Shown here piece by piece: positions 11,247 to 22,307 of a DNA stretch of 34,171 bases. Below the pieces are notes generated by a model. It did not search any database. It was not told the origin of the DNA and was given only the letters and a program-made list of their open reading frames with translations. The position numbers were made by a program, and so were the translations under genes. Each line of letters starts with the position of its first letter. The stretch's first letter is position 1. Source of the stretch: Neoconidiobolus thromboides FSU 785 (taxonomy: Eukaryota > Entomophthoromycota > Entomophthoromycetes > Entomophthorales > Neoconidiobolaceae); NCBI GenBank assembly GCA_025603075.1, contig MU626462.1, positions 1 through 34,171 on the forward strand, given 5' to 3'.

Positions 11247-11656
11247 TGAAATATCGCTTTTTCAACTTCATGGTTGAGTATAGTATAATAATCACTTAAG
11301 TTGTTGTGCTCTCGAGTTCAGAGACAATCAACCCCATGCTCTTATTTTGATTTGCTATGAGAACTTATGTCATATGATTCCGAAGGATATTGTCTCTCCG
11401 CTTTGATATCCATACTTGTCAGAGTATAAAAGAGTTTTCAGAGTATAGTAGCTCAAGGCTTTCTAACTGAATTATTCCTTGATATCTCGAACATTTAATA
11501 AAGCTAAATTTTCTTAATAATATTTTACGTAGATTTTACATTAGTATTGTCTATTCTATTTATCTTACATAGTCTATAGCATATTACGTGATATTCTTCA
11601 TAATTCAAGTCTATTTTAGTCACATAAACTAAGACCTTTCAACTTACAGTATAGTC
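11247..11656 (-). repeat. LTR-like dispersed repeat, copy B (inverted relative to copy A)
   Basis: About 410 bp, similar throughout to positions 1-405 in reverse complement. Read on the minus strand it starts TGACTATACTGTAAG and ends GCGATATTTCA, that is TG...CA as in LTRs. The flanking pentamers (ctata and attag) do not match, so no target-site duplication is visible, possibly because MITE copy 8 sits directly at one boundary. There is no coding sequence. Solo LTR is the favoured reading; an anonymous interspersed repeat is the alternative. Confidence 0.7.
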
Positions 11657-11937
11657 AATTAGGCAACAGCTGTTATTGACTCCAATCACTGAGTACCAGA
11701 TTTCATACCTAATACTTTAGTTTGCCTTAAAAAATCGTATTAACTTAAACATAAATAAGTTGTTGAGTAAGTATTATAAAGTATTAAAAAAGCAGATTTA
11801 TAAAAGCAAAGCTTTTACTATAAAAATATTATTAGTTTATTAAAAAAAATACAATGAGACAGATTATAATAAAAAAGCCTTATTTTTTAGCTTTCTTTAT
11901 TAATAAAAAAATTGTATATTTTTGCTTGTATTATTAT
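11657..11937. other. Gene-free spacer between repeat B and MITE copy 9
   Basis: AT-rich, with no reading frame or recognisable repeat. Confidence 0.5.
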
Positions 11938-12045
11938 TATATGGGGATGTATTTTTATGTTTAAGAATTTTACCAACAAACTTTCCACTTAAATAGTGCT
12001 TAAAAAATGGAAAAAATAACACAGTCAAAAAAAACACTCCCATAT
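11938..12045 (-). mobile_element. MITE-like element, copy 9 (orientation B)
   Basis: About 108 bp: TATATGGGGATG at the left end, gtttaagaattttaccaaca inside, and ACTCCCATAT at the right. The central stem CACT-TAAAT-AGTG is perfectly paired. A well-preserved orientation-B member. Confidence 0.8.
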
Positions 12046-12546
12046 GGTATATTGGTTCTATTAAAACTTGATCTCCACATTGCTCCAGTCAACTACAGTT
12101 CCTTATTTTAAATATTTTTTGCTCAGATTTTTACTTTTGTATCTTAGATATTTTTAATTTTTGGTGGCCTTACTTCAGCTCTATCAAGAACTATTAAAAG
12201 ATTACTGCTTAAACCACTTTCCAAGTTGTTTGATTACAGCTCTTTCAAGGATATTGGCTTTATGAAAGTTATACGTCAGCTCTTTTTTTAAAACTTCAAT
12301 TATTATTGAAAATGTAAATAGTCATGATTAAGTTTTACTTGCTTTATGAAAAATTGGAAGTACCTATTATTTTCTACAATTCAATTTATAAATCAGAAAG
12401 TTCAAATATTAATTTTCAATTCAAAAATATTAGTTTTATAAAAACTCGATAGTTTAATTCATTACAAAATTATACAAAACCACTTCAATGTGTTAGACAA
12501 AAATTTTCTTAATTCGAGATTGAATTAAACTAATACTTTAGATTCA
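12046..12546. other. Intergenic region downstream of MYO2
   Basis: About 500 bp with no supportable gene. It should contain the MYO2 3' UTR and polyadenylation signals at its right end. A short direct similarity (cagctctatcaag and cagctctttcaag near 12177 and 12238) was seen but is too short to interpret. Confidence 0.5.
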
Positions 12547-15500
12547 TTAGTTAGATGCTTGTATGACATATTTAAGACGGGGGAGGTTAACTTGAGGTGG
12601 ACAGAATTTTTCAACCTCTACATTCTTTCCAGAAAAGTGAGCTCTAAAATCAATGGGTATACGGAAGGGTAATGTTTCTAAAAATAATGTATCATTCTTT
12701 TCCGATATTGCCGCTCTCCTAGCTACCTCTTTAACAATTTCGATTGGAATTGGATTCTCAAACTCAGTCAAATAATAAATTGAAATTAATTTCTTAATTT
12801 GGCCTGTATTTAACAGGTGGCATACCTCATACAAGATGTCCAAATCTTGTAATGAATTCTTTTGAAGCTGTAAGAGTTTAGCGGCTTGCATTAACTGCTC
12901 TAGATTCGTTGCTTCTTGCTCAATTCCCTTTCCAGTACACCATTCTTCAATTCTTGTTACATTGTATTGGATTTGCATTCCTCTTTTCCAAGAGCAGAAA
13001 TTTTTCCTAAAAAATTTATCAATAGCTGTTGTTTTATCAAATAATAAAATTTTACCTCATAATAATATGATTGAAAGACAAAACTCCTATAAAGTTTAAC
13101 AAATGCTCCAAGATATGTTCAGTGACTATTTTATCAACAAAATAATAGTTCAAGGTATTGGTTAAGATAGAGAAAAAATTAATGGCATGATCAATAGTGA
13201 TAGAGCTCTGCGTTTGGCCAATAAGCTTATTAAAGAATCCAGTTTCATTTGATACAAAACCAGGTAATGATTGATTTTCCACAACCGCAGGTATTGTAAT
13301 TTTACCCAATCGTTTTTGAAGCTCTTTGAGCCAAACAGCTGTAATTTCAGAAAGTAGAAGATTTAAGCCTTTGACAGCATCCCCAATCACTTGCTGTGGA
13401 TCCAATCGATCTTCGTTATCCATGGCTTCTGACTCTGAGCTGACTTCCATATCATTACTAGCAGTAAGTAAAATGGTGAGCAATTCTGACATGTTTGAAA
13501 ACCAAAAGGCAAATATAAAATCACCATCTCCTTTTTCTATTATGCCTCGAATTGAAAACATTACATCAGAAACTAAACCGCTGATTTGATTTGTCAAATC
13601 ATACTTATACATTTGTATAATACACATTCCTATCATATGAGCAGGGAATAATATTTCTTGAGAACTACGTGGATTTTCAAAGTTTGGAAGTGGGATATTT
13701 AATTTGTCAATAAGTCCTGAAACGATTTCTTCAACAAGTGTTTCACTTTCAAGAACTGTTTGTAATGTTTCCCCATTCTCTGGCTTAATATCAATATGCT
13801 CTTGTGGTGGTGTGAAAAAGGAAGTGAGAGGGTTCCAAGAATTTCTATTAGCCCTTAAATCAATTGACCTTACAGATGAACGATTCAATCTCTTTTTCAT
13901 ACTATTTGGTGACAAAAGAGGCTCAGGAACTTGACCTTGACCACTTCCAAATCCTAAGGTCTCTGATCTTCGATGATTAGTCATATTATAATAGTCTCCA
14001 GTACCTTCAATCATTGTAACTGTGCTACTCTTACTGCTAAGTGTAGCATTTGTAGGCATCTCTCTAATTTGGCGGGCTCTACGGGTTTCTTCGAGTACAT
14101 CTTTAAGTTCACTGATTTCCATCTTAAGTTTTAAAACCTCTTCTGAATCTCCGTTAACTATAGGGGTTGATTTCAACTCTTCTATTGAAGCTTGGTTTTG
14201 TTCTAAAACTGTATTTAATTCCTTAATTTTATTTTCTTTCTCTTCAAGTTCTTTTTGGGCCGCTTGTTGTTCCTGTTGGAGTCTTAGGTTTTCTTGCTTC
14301 ATAAGCGCTAATTCTTCATCCTTTTTAATAAGCATGTCACTCTTAGTTATCAACTCTTGATTGCTTTCAATGATCTTTTGATATTTACTCTTCCAAGAAT
14401 CAATTTCATCTTCTAAAATATTGGCTTTATTTGTCATTTCTTTCAAGTCTGAATCTTTGGCTGTAAGTTGTTGACTTATACTTATGATCTTATTTTCTAA
14501 TTTAGACGATGTATCTTTAAGATGTTTGACTGATTTAGCCTCAACTTTAAGCACCCTAAGCTCTTTTTTTGCCAAAACACGTCTGTAGCATGATTGGATA
14601 AGTATAATAAGTTGGATCTGTCTCTTGTACTTAGTACGCGAAATACTAAATATTGGTTAAATTATTAATAATTTAGGATGGAAAAAATCTTACTATCGCT
14701 TACAAAGAGCTTGAATTTTAGAAGCCATTGTGTTTTCTCTAAACGCTTTGTAACTAACTCTTGAAATATGACCACGGATACCTAAATAATGAGCATAGTT
14801 CGCTATAACAATACAAAAACTTACGGCTCTGAAGTAAGATAACAGAGGATCGACGAGCTTGATATTGCTTCTTTGCAAGGTAGGCACGAGAAAGGGTTTG
14901 AATGGATTTAATAGCTTGAGATTTCTGGAATAAAATTTTAAGCTTATTGGCTACTTTATAAACATTGATTGCTTTGCTGACAATTGAAGAGAACCTCAAT
15001 CTTAAATAGTGCGTACGGCAAAGCATTCTTCGAACATTTTTTTGAATGAATATAGCACAGTTATTGATCTTGTCATTTCTCATTTTTTCGAGGTAAGCAA
15101 GCTAATAAAAATGTCAGCTAATTTAAAGATAATGGTTTTTAAATTACTTGTCCAGCTCTAAAGAAAACTTTAGTTGCACCAATTTGGAACTTGTCTGGGT
15201 CAACAAGGAAATCTTCTAAAATCAATTTACATGTTTTCATCACATCATCATTCCATTTACGATATGGCAATATTATATAATATCTTCAAAAATTAACATT
15301 GATTTTAATTTTATGCTAACAGATTACCTTTGAACAAATTCTTCAATAGCCCTTCTAGAAGGGTAGCCGCTACATGAGATTCTAATGGTTTCTAGGACAC
15401 CACAAGCTCTAAGTTGAGAAAGTACCATTTTATTATCAAATAACCAAGGCTCTTTTGCTTCATTCGGTTTGATACAACGAATATAATGGACATTTGTTTT

Positions 15501-17854
15501 ACTAATTGTTTCCATTAAACTATTCAAAGAAAGCTAAAAATCACTTAAACTTGATTAAAATTAACGAAAATATATTATTTACTTTAAATACAGAACCAAG
15601 GGTTTGTTTTTTGGAAGCTGCCTGTCTAGACCCTGTTGGTTTCCCGATAGTTTTCTAAACAAAGGTTAATTATTAGCATATCAATGAGATGCTAAACTTA
15701 CTGGCTCAGGAATTGGTGAAGTAGTGTCAGGAAGGATATCCTTAATAAACTCACTCTTTGAATTTTGGAAAACGGCCAAGATTTCGTCTGGCACTGTGTC
15801 TCGATTCTTTTCTAAGAAACCTTCTGATTCATAAGTTACATCATGGGCATAATGAGAAATGGTAAAAGCAGTAGTTCCAAATCGAGGTTTACTAAAGTAT
15901 TTTTCATTTGCTGGGATAGCTAAATTCTCATAAAGCTTTCCAACAAAGCCTTCATCAGACCCAGATGGAAGTCGACTCTGTTCATCCAACAAAGAAAGCA
16001 CACCAAGTTTGCTTTCTATTATTTCAATACAAGGCTTATTATCACTGAATTCAATAAAAGTCCAATTGATTTGTTCTTTTACATATTCTTCTTGTTCAAG
16101 TTTAAACACATGTTGATTGAATTGTTGTTGTAATTTTTCATTAGCATAATTAATACAAAACTGTTCAAAGGAGTTCTTTTGAAAGTGCTCAAAACCATAA
16201 ATATCTAAAACTCCAATAAAAGAACGGATTTGAGACTCATCTGTGTGACTAAGTTTTTCATTAGTGCGTTTAATAAGCCAATCAAAAAGATTGGAATAAA
16301 GGAATTTTGCTGTTGAATCCCTTACAACTGTGGATTGAGATAGAGATAAGTTGGAAATAATTTTATCGTTCCTTGTAATAATTTGTTTTTTCATTAACCA
16401 CTTACGGAACTCAGCTTTCGCTATCTGTAACAAATCACACACTATATTTAATGCTGAGTCGCTATCTGATATATTGGCTCCACTTTTATCACTTCCTCCA
16501 ATCACAATGTTACCCATATGTAATAAAGCTGCACAAAGTTGATAAATTTCCCATTGGCTATTTTCATCGATTCCTACAACACCTAATGCTTCGCTGGTAA
16601 TTTTAAACTCTTCTTTGTCATCCACTCCATTGATGGTAAATTGACCACCTTGTTTTAAGTAATGGTAATCTTCTGCATTGGTTAAATGGAATTGTTCTTT
16701 TTTATCCGCTGGCGCTCCTGAGCAAAGCTAAAAATAAATAATTTGATATAAAATAAATGAAATGAATTACCTGATAAAAAATATGATAATTTCTTTCTGT
16801 TTCTGGTTGAAATATCAACCTTGATCTTTCTAAAAGATAAGTTCTTATCTTTGCACCTCTAATATTGATATCTTTATCGAATTGAATCTGTAATAAAAAG
16901 AATAAACTTGTGATATAATAAAATAAGTGAATAAAATTACTTCAATGTATTTACCAAATCGAGATGAATTATCGTTTCTGGTTGTTTTAGCGTTACCAAA
17001 AGATTCTAAAATAGGATTGGTAGCTAATATCTGTCTTTCAGTTTCACTCATCCCAGAGTCGCCTAATCAAATGTCAATTTATTTTTATTTTGGTTTCAAC
17101 TTTCATTACCTGACTTGACTGAATTAACATCCAAATTAACTGAAGCAAAATACCTCATAATAAATTTGGCACTAACTGTTTTACCTGCTCCGCTATAAAA
17201 ATAATCCGCTTTTAAAACTTAGTTAAATGAAAAAAGCAAATAAATTACGATTCTCCAGAAACAATTACGGTTTGGTTGACACTGTCTTTAATCATACAAC
17301 GATAAGCATCTTCGGCAATAGCAAACAGATGGGGCTCCATGTCACCCCTGTCTTTTCCAGAATAAGCTCTAATAACCTCTGGAGAATAAAGATTGACCTT
17401 TTGAAACGGATTGGTGGCAATCAAAACAATACCGGAATAGGTATAAATGTTATTTTGAGCATAACGAACACCAATGTTATGCAAAACTTTAAAAATAAGT
17501 TGAATGTTATATTTAATAGAATCTTTTTACCAGCTGGTTCGTGTAGATAACTTAAATTGGTTAAATCATCAATTCCCTCTAAAAGTGGTGGATTTTTTAA
17601 ATGCGGAAGATCCTCTTTTCCTATCCTCACTTGGCGCGAAATAGCCTCTCCTTCCTCATCTACCAAAGTAAAAGTTGCTACGTCATTCTCTACTACTTTA
17701 CTTTCAATGGTTGCTGCCTTCCAGCCTATCTCTTTATCCTCTAACCAAACTTTGGTATCCTAAATGAAATGAAATTGTAAATTTAAAATTTTATTCAATC
17801 CTGTTTTTTACTCACTTTAACGTAGACATCCAAAGATACGGAATTATTAGACAT
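12547..17854 (-). CDS. MYO2: Class V myosin heavy chain (cargo-transport motor with DIL tail)
   Basis: Proposed exons (minus): 17854-17816, 17759-17531, 17486-17249, 17192-17110, 17062-16941, 16887-16771, 16727-15702, 15654-15583, 15533-15328, 15283-15148, 15101-14825, 14781-14694, 14645-13056, 13006-12547. Total 1560 residues, against 1574 for yeast Myo2. Order of domains: SH3-like N-terminus; motor with P-loop GESGAGKT (~165-172, split by an intron), switch [10 protein letters not shown] (~227-235), switch [10 protein letters not shown], and the actin-binding region with [10 protein letters not shown]. Six IQ motifs follow FFRAGQ (~757-900), then a coiled coil (~900-1080). The C-terminal DIL/cargo-binding domain (~1190-1540) includes [14 protein letters not shown]. 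Six IQs plus DIL define class V. It moves vesicles and organelles along actin toward sites of polarised growth, with calmodulin-type light chains on the IQs. Intron 14824-14782 is only 43 nt. A CCAAT-box cluster lies upstream. Confidence 0.95.
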
Positions 17855-18900
17855 ATAAAAAACCTAAATAATATGATAGATTGATTAGGTATAAATTTAA
17901 ACTCCATCAAGTATCATACCTCTATTTTAAAAAACCAACTTTAATTTTTAATTTACAATGTTAATAAAATCTCTTGTTGAGAGTACTATTAGTTTTTAGA
18001 ATTAAAGCTTGTTCACTATATATATTTTTAAAAAAATAGATGACAATTAGAATTTATTTCTACAAATTAATTGGAACATTGAGATTGAGTTGCCAATTTA
18101 AGACTTAAACCAATCAATTGGTAACTCACTGTTCGTTAGTTTTTTAGATTGCAAACGTTGATTGGTTTATGAAGCCAATCTTTCATTTCTCAAAGTTGGT
18201 TTTTAATTTATAGTAGAACTTGGTTCATTCTTTTCATTTATTTATTCCGATTTCTCCATGTTTTTGTCCCTTCTAGAAGAAATTATAGTGACTTGATTGG
18301 CTAAATAAAAAGTTTATTTTCACCTATTCTTTTGTAAAAACTAATACTGTAAAAATAAACAGAAGTTTATTAATAGTATCTATTATTAAGAATAATATTT
18401 TAAGTATAACTTTTGTCATTATTGTTGTATGTCAAAAGTAAAAGGACTCACAATAAATTAAATAATTTTGAATAGTGCTTGATAAAAAGACTTTTTACTT
18501 TTTATCGGTAATAAAAATCATATTTAATTTAGTAATAACATTATTATAAGTTTAAATTAATATAGTAGGAGTAAAAAAAATTAGATATACAAGAAATTTG
18601 ATAAATCATTCTTTAAATAGGATAAATTAATATTATAAAGACGTTCTATATAAGATACTAAAAAATAAACTATATTGGGAAATTTATTTTAATTTTTTTG
18701 AAATGTTTACAAAATTGGTTAAATAAGTAAAGATTCGGACCATATTAATGAAAGTAATTCATTTTGTTCGAATAAAAATGTGTAATATTTCAATTGCAGT
18801 CATACCAACATTAATAGTCAATATCTTAAATATAAATAACAATCACAGATTTTGGCCATGTCTTAATTTTTATTTGGATAATAATACACTAGAATAAGCT
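17855..18900. other. Intergenic region between MYO2 (5' side) and the LIM gene (3' side)
   Basis: About 1.05 kb with no coding sequence. The MYO2 promoter must lie here; the only structured signal seen is the CCAAT/ATTGG cluster annotated separately. The remainder is AT-rich spacer and the LIM gene 3' UTR. Confidence 0.6.
18070..18300 (-). promoter_or_regulatory. Cluster of CCAAT boxes upstream of MYO2
   Basis: CCAAT or ATTGG pentamers occur at 18070-18074, 18093-18097, 18110-18114, 18117-18121, 18161-18165, 18175-18179 and 18296-18300. That is 216-446 bp upstream of the MYO2 start codon. A perfect 12-bp inverted repeat (taaaccaatcaa at 18106-18117, ttgattggttta at 18158-18169) encloses three of them. 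CCAAT pentamers are the core of HAP/NF-Y binding sites in fungi. Factor binding is an inference. Confidence 0.45.
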
Positions 18901-19902
18901 TTATACAGCTCCATTTGGAGTTAGAAAAGCAGCCCCTAAACAATAAATAAATAAAATAAAAATAAGAATAAAACTATACCATTAGCATAACCATAGCCCT
19001 AGACAAAATAAACAAATGATTTTAATAAACTAAATTGAAACTTACTTTAGGTCCAAACTCTCTTGAATAACATTGTTTACAAAATATTTCGTTATTATGC
19101 TCATTTAAGTTACTGTTTTCAATCCTTTTATTGCACTTGAAGCATCGACTACAATCTAAGTGGTATTTTTTATTGCCCACTGTTAACTAATTTTGTTTAT
19201 ATTATATTCTGTTTGCTCTCAAATAAATAAACCTACCATCTCATTCATGTAAACATTTTTATTGCACTTTACACATGTATCAGACTTGACAATAAACCTT
19301 TTGGCTACTGGTGATGGGTTTCTAGCAAAAATAGAAGGTTTTGGTGCTGGAATAAACTCTTCCTTCTTAAAACTTGAAACTGGGGAACTAGGTAATACAT
19401 CTTGATTTATTAGTTCTCTACTTTGTATAAAATTGTTTGGTGTTTGAATCATAGGTGAGTTTTCAATTGAGTCAATATCATTGTTTATACTCATTGAAAT
19501 ATTGTTAGTATCATTGCTAGTATTGGTATCATTTATGTCATCTGTTTTGTAAACTCCTGTTGTTAAAAAGGAGCTTCCATTAGCAAACCCATAACCTAAT
19601 GAATATTAAATAAATCAAATAATAAATAAGTAAGTTATTACCCTTTGGTCCGAAATTTTTAGCATAGCATGCTTTACAATAAATCTAACAAAATAAATAT
19701 CACTTTGTTTTCTATAATAGAAATAACTTACTTCTGAGTTTTTTTCGGTTAGCAGAGTTGAATCCAATTTTTTCTTACATATAAAACATTTGAAGCACTG
19801 ATCATGATAAATTAAGCCTCCAGGTCCAATAACTTGCTCCACATGGTATACGCTCTTTTTACACTTACAGCATTTGGGCGATTCTGGTACTTTAAATCCC
19901 AT
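18901..19902 (-). CDS. Two-LIM-domain protein, cysteine/glycine-rich (CRP/CSRP-like)
   Basis: Proposed exons (minus): 19902-19732, 19684-19642, 19595-19237, 19186-19046, 18998-18980, 18935-18901, giving 255 residues. LIM1 (~11-67) has CCKCKKSVY, HDQCFKCFIC and YCKACYAKNFGPKGYGFANG. LIM2 (~179-237) has CVKCNKNVY, HLDCSRCFKC and FCKQCYSREFGPKGYGYANG. The Gly-rich GPKGYG(F/Y)ANG tail after each LIM is the hallmark of the CRP family. A Ser/Pro/Asn-rich linker of ~100 residues joins the two. Zn-binding CRP proteins act as adaptors on actin filaments and in signalling; the partner cannot be told here, although the actin motor MYO2 is the next gene. The fifth exon is a 19-nt micro-exon. The protein ends GAAFLTPNGAV, repeating the Gly-rich tail pattern seen after LIM1. 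Confidence 0.88.
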
Positions 19903-20263
19903 TGCTTAATAAAATTATATAAAATTAAAAACTATTTCGTGCAATTTTCTAGTTTTTATACCTTTTAATTTTTATTATGCTAAGAGTTTATTGCTTCATT
20001 TTCCCGCTTCAATTACCAAATTTAGACAGTACCTTGGCAAAGGCTTGAATCATTTTAGCATCATTTTATGTGAAATAAATTAAATTATTTTAATTAAATC
20101 CAAATAATTTATCACTAATAAGCTATTTGAACATAATAATTATATTTAAGAAGAGAAAATAATAGGCTTTAAGCATATTGGTCGATTAAAAAATTATTTC
20201 ATCAAAATTTAAACGAATAAATTTTATTATTAAATTAACGAAGATAAGCTGAGATCCTTAATA
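19903..20263. other. Intergenic region between VMA11 (3' side) and the LIM gene (5' side)
   Basis: About 360 bp of AT-rich DNA carrying the LIM gene promoter and VMA11 3' UTR. No specific element could be assigned. Confidence 0.5.
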
Positions 20264-21015
20264 TTATTCCACGTTACATTTTACACCCCCAGTTTTTGTA
20301 TTCAAAATCAATGCTACAATAAGCCCGTACAAACCTAAAACTTCAGCGAAAATTAAAATTAAAACCATGGTTACAAATAACTTGGGTTGTTTGGAATATC
20401 CACGTACACACTAAAGTATTTAAGCAGTTATTTTTCAAAAAAAATAAATATTATTACCGCATCTCCCACAATTCCTATACAATAACCTGCTGCTAAGCCT
20501 GTGAAACCAACGGATAAACCGGAAGCTAAGTGGACCAATCCGCTATAGAAATGTTATAATCAAAACCTAATCTAAAATAAGAAATATTTACGCATAAAGA
20601 GAATAGTCAACACTAGGACCCACTAGAATAAAAATTTAACCAATATCACATGATACAAAAAATAACTCACTGTCTCCAGCAATTAAAACGGAAGCAACTA
20701 AACCATAAACTGCAATGATACCCGCCATCACGACTGGGATTAAACTCTAGTTTAAAGTCATTAGTATAAATTTCTTATTTCTACTTTAATCGTCGCTTAC
20801 TTTCATAATAATATCTGGCTTAAAAGTACCTACACCAGCAATTCCAATACCTGCTTTAGCAGTTCCATAAGCAGCTCCAACGGCTATAATTAAAGGGAAG
20901 AGGGTTAAAGGAATTAAATAATAGATGCCAATTTAAACTTACAACTCAAAACCATAGCAGCGGTAATACCTGCAAACCCAAAGAACGGGGCATAAACTGG
21001 ACATAGGTTGGTCAT
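20264..21015 (-). CDS. VMA11: V-type ATPase proteolipid subunit c' (Vma11-like)
   Basis: Proposed exons (minus): 21015-20943, 20883-20801, 20746-20671, 20622-20592, 20542-20458, 20410-20264, giving 164 residues, the same as yeast Vma11. Four hydrophobic helices are visible. The proton-carrying glutamate is E139 in [12 protein letters not shown] (helix 4). The blocks FFGFAG, GTFKP, MKSLIPVVM and DYSLY match the c' (Vma11) subtype as I recall it better than Vma3, whose equivalents begin FFGAIG and use VLRPDLL. Subunit c' is part of the membrane-embedded c-ring of the Vo sector, which pumps protons into the vacuole, and is known only from fungi. The start at 21015 gives the [13 protein letters not shown] opening typical of the family. 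An ordinary c subunit remains possible; the ring subunits are close paralogues. Confidence 0.87.
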
Positions 21016-21295
21016 CGTTTTATTCTTTTTATATGTTTTAAAATGTAGTTTGTAATTTATAAAATTCAAAAAAAATTTAAGTGATTGCTTTTTAGCCACT
21101 CAGGTGTTTACTCTGAGTTTTTCTATTTTTGATAAAATGGCATGTTATTTGCTGTTAAAATCTACTTGATTGGCAGGTTTTGTTGCAAAATCGTAATGAG
21201 CCCTTGGAATGAAGATTAGAATATAATTTTGTAATTTTATACCATAAAAATAATAGCGAAACAGCACGATAATATAATAAATATTTCTATTTTAT

Positions 21296-22307
21296 TTAAT
21301 TAATTTTTAACAATTGGCGAACTTTTGTATTACGGAATAACAAATTTTGGACTAACGAAAAATTAGCTGACGTTAACCAATAGACGGATAAGGCCTAATA
21401 AGAAATTATTAAAAGCTACAAACTGAATTAAAGTAGTATTACTGAAGGAGACACTATAGCTACTGGGATCATGACTAAAGCCATCCCCCTCAACACATAG
21501 TTAATATATTTTTCGTTTTTATTTACTACTGCTTTTAAGAATAGTTGATTAACCTAATTACAAAAACGTTAAAAAATATTATGTAAGTACGTGATTAATC
21601 TTACTTCAATATTTAACAAATGTGTAGCACCGATCAATATGGGCAAAATATTGGTAGGATCTGGCGCTATTAAGTTTGAAAACCAAGAGTAGCCTCCAAT
21701 GGAAAACTCTTGTAAATGAAAATTATCTAAATCTAAGTCAAATATGGGGTAACCACAAATGGCACGCAACGAGAGGGACATGACTACGAAAAATGGAATT
21801 TGTATTATTGGTAATAAATATATGCTTGCTGGGGAATAATTATATTGCTTATAGATACTTTGGATTTTTGTTTTGTACTAAATATTTAGTAGTGTTAATA
21901 TTTATAATACCATTCTATATAATAATAATACTCACTTCGCTCTTAATAAACCTTTGCATGTTAAATAAATAACCAATTTCATTGACTTTAGCGGTCTGAT
22001 ATTCTTTTTTTAATGTATTTCCCCAGCTTACTAACAATGGCTTCAACTGTCTATATTTTTGGTATTGCTTTTGTTGATAGATAGCTATCGGTAAAGTAAT
22101 AGTAGTACGTAACAATATCGTTGATACACTTATTGTCAACCACCAAGGTAGGTGGGTCATACTTTGTATGTTTTGTAGCAATAGTTGGTTGACGGCTATT
22201 GTGCTATTTAATACAGTTTCTATTGTTGTATATTTTCTAACTTGCGCTTTGTTAGGTATGCTTATTCGACTTGTTGTTCTTAATAGTTGATATGATATGC
22301 GACTCAT
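21296..22307 (-). CDS. COX18: Mitochondrial inner-membrane insertase COX18 (Oxa1/YidC family)
   Basis: Proposed exons (minus): 22307-21936, 21877-21605, 21553-21443, 21394-21296, giving 284 residues. The first ~30 residues are Arg/Ser/Thr-rich without acids until TTIE and contain QVRKYTT, consistent with a mitochondrial presequence. Membrane segments include LPWWLTISVSTILLRTTITL, LPIIQIPFFVVMSLSLRAI, DPTNILPILIGATHLLNIE and a C-terminal SVYWLTSANFSLVQNLLF pair. The Asp-Pro-Thr before the third segment and the YWLTS motif are typical of fungal Cox18 rather than Oxa1, which also carries a long C-terminal ribosome-binding tail that is missing here. Cox18 moves the C-terminal domain of Cox2 across the inner membrane during cytochrome oxidase assembly. 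The gene lies 281 bp upstream of VMA11 on the same strand. Confidence 0.88.

Noticed and set aside
13326-14360. Plus-strand frames of 76-112 codons opposite the myosin tail
   Set aside because: Antisense shadows of the MYO2 coiled-coil and DIL exons; no independent signal.
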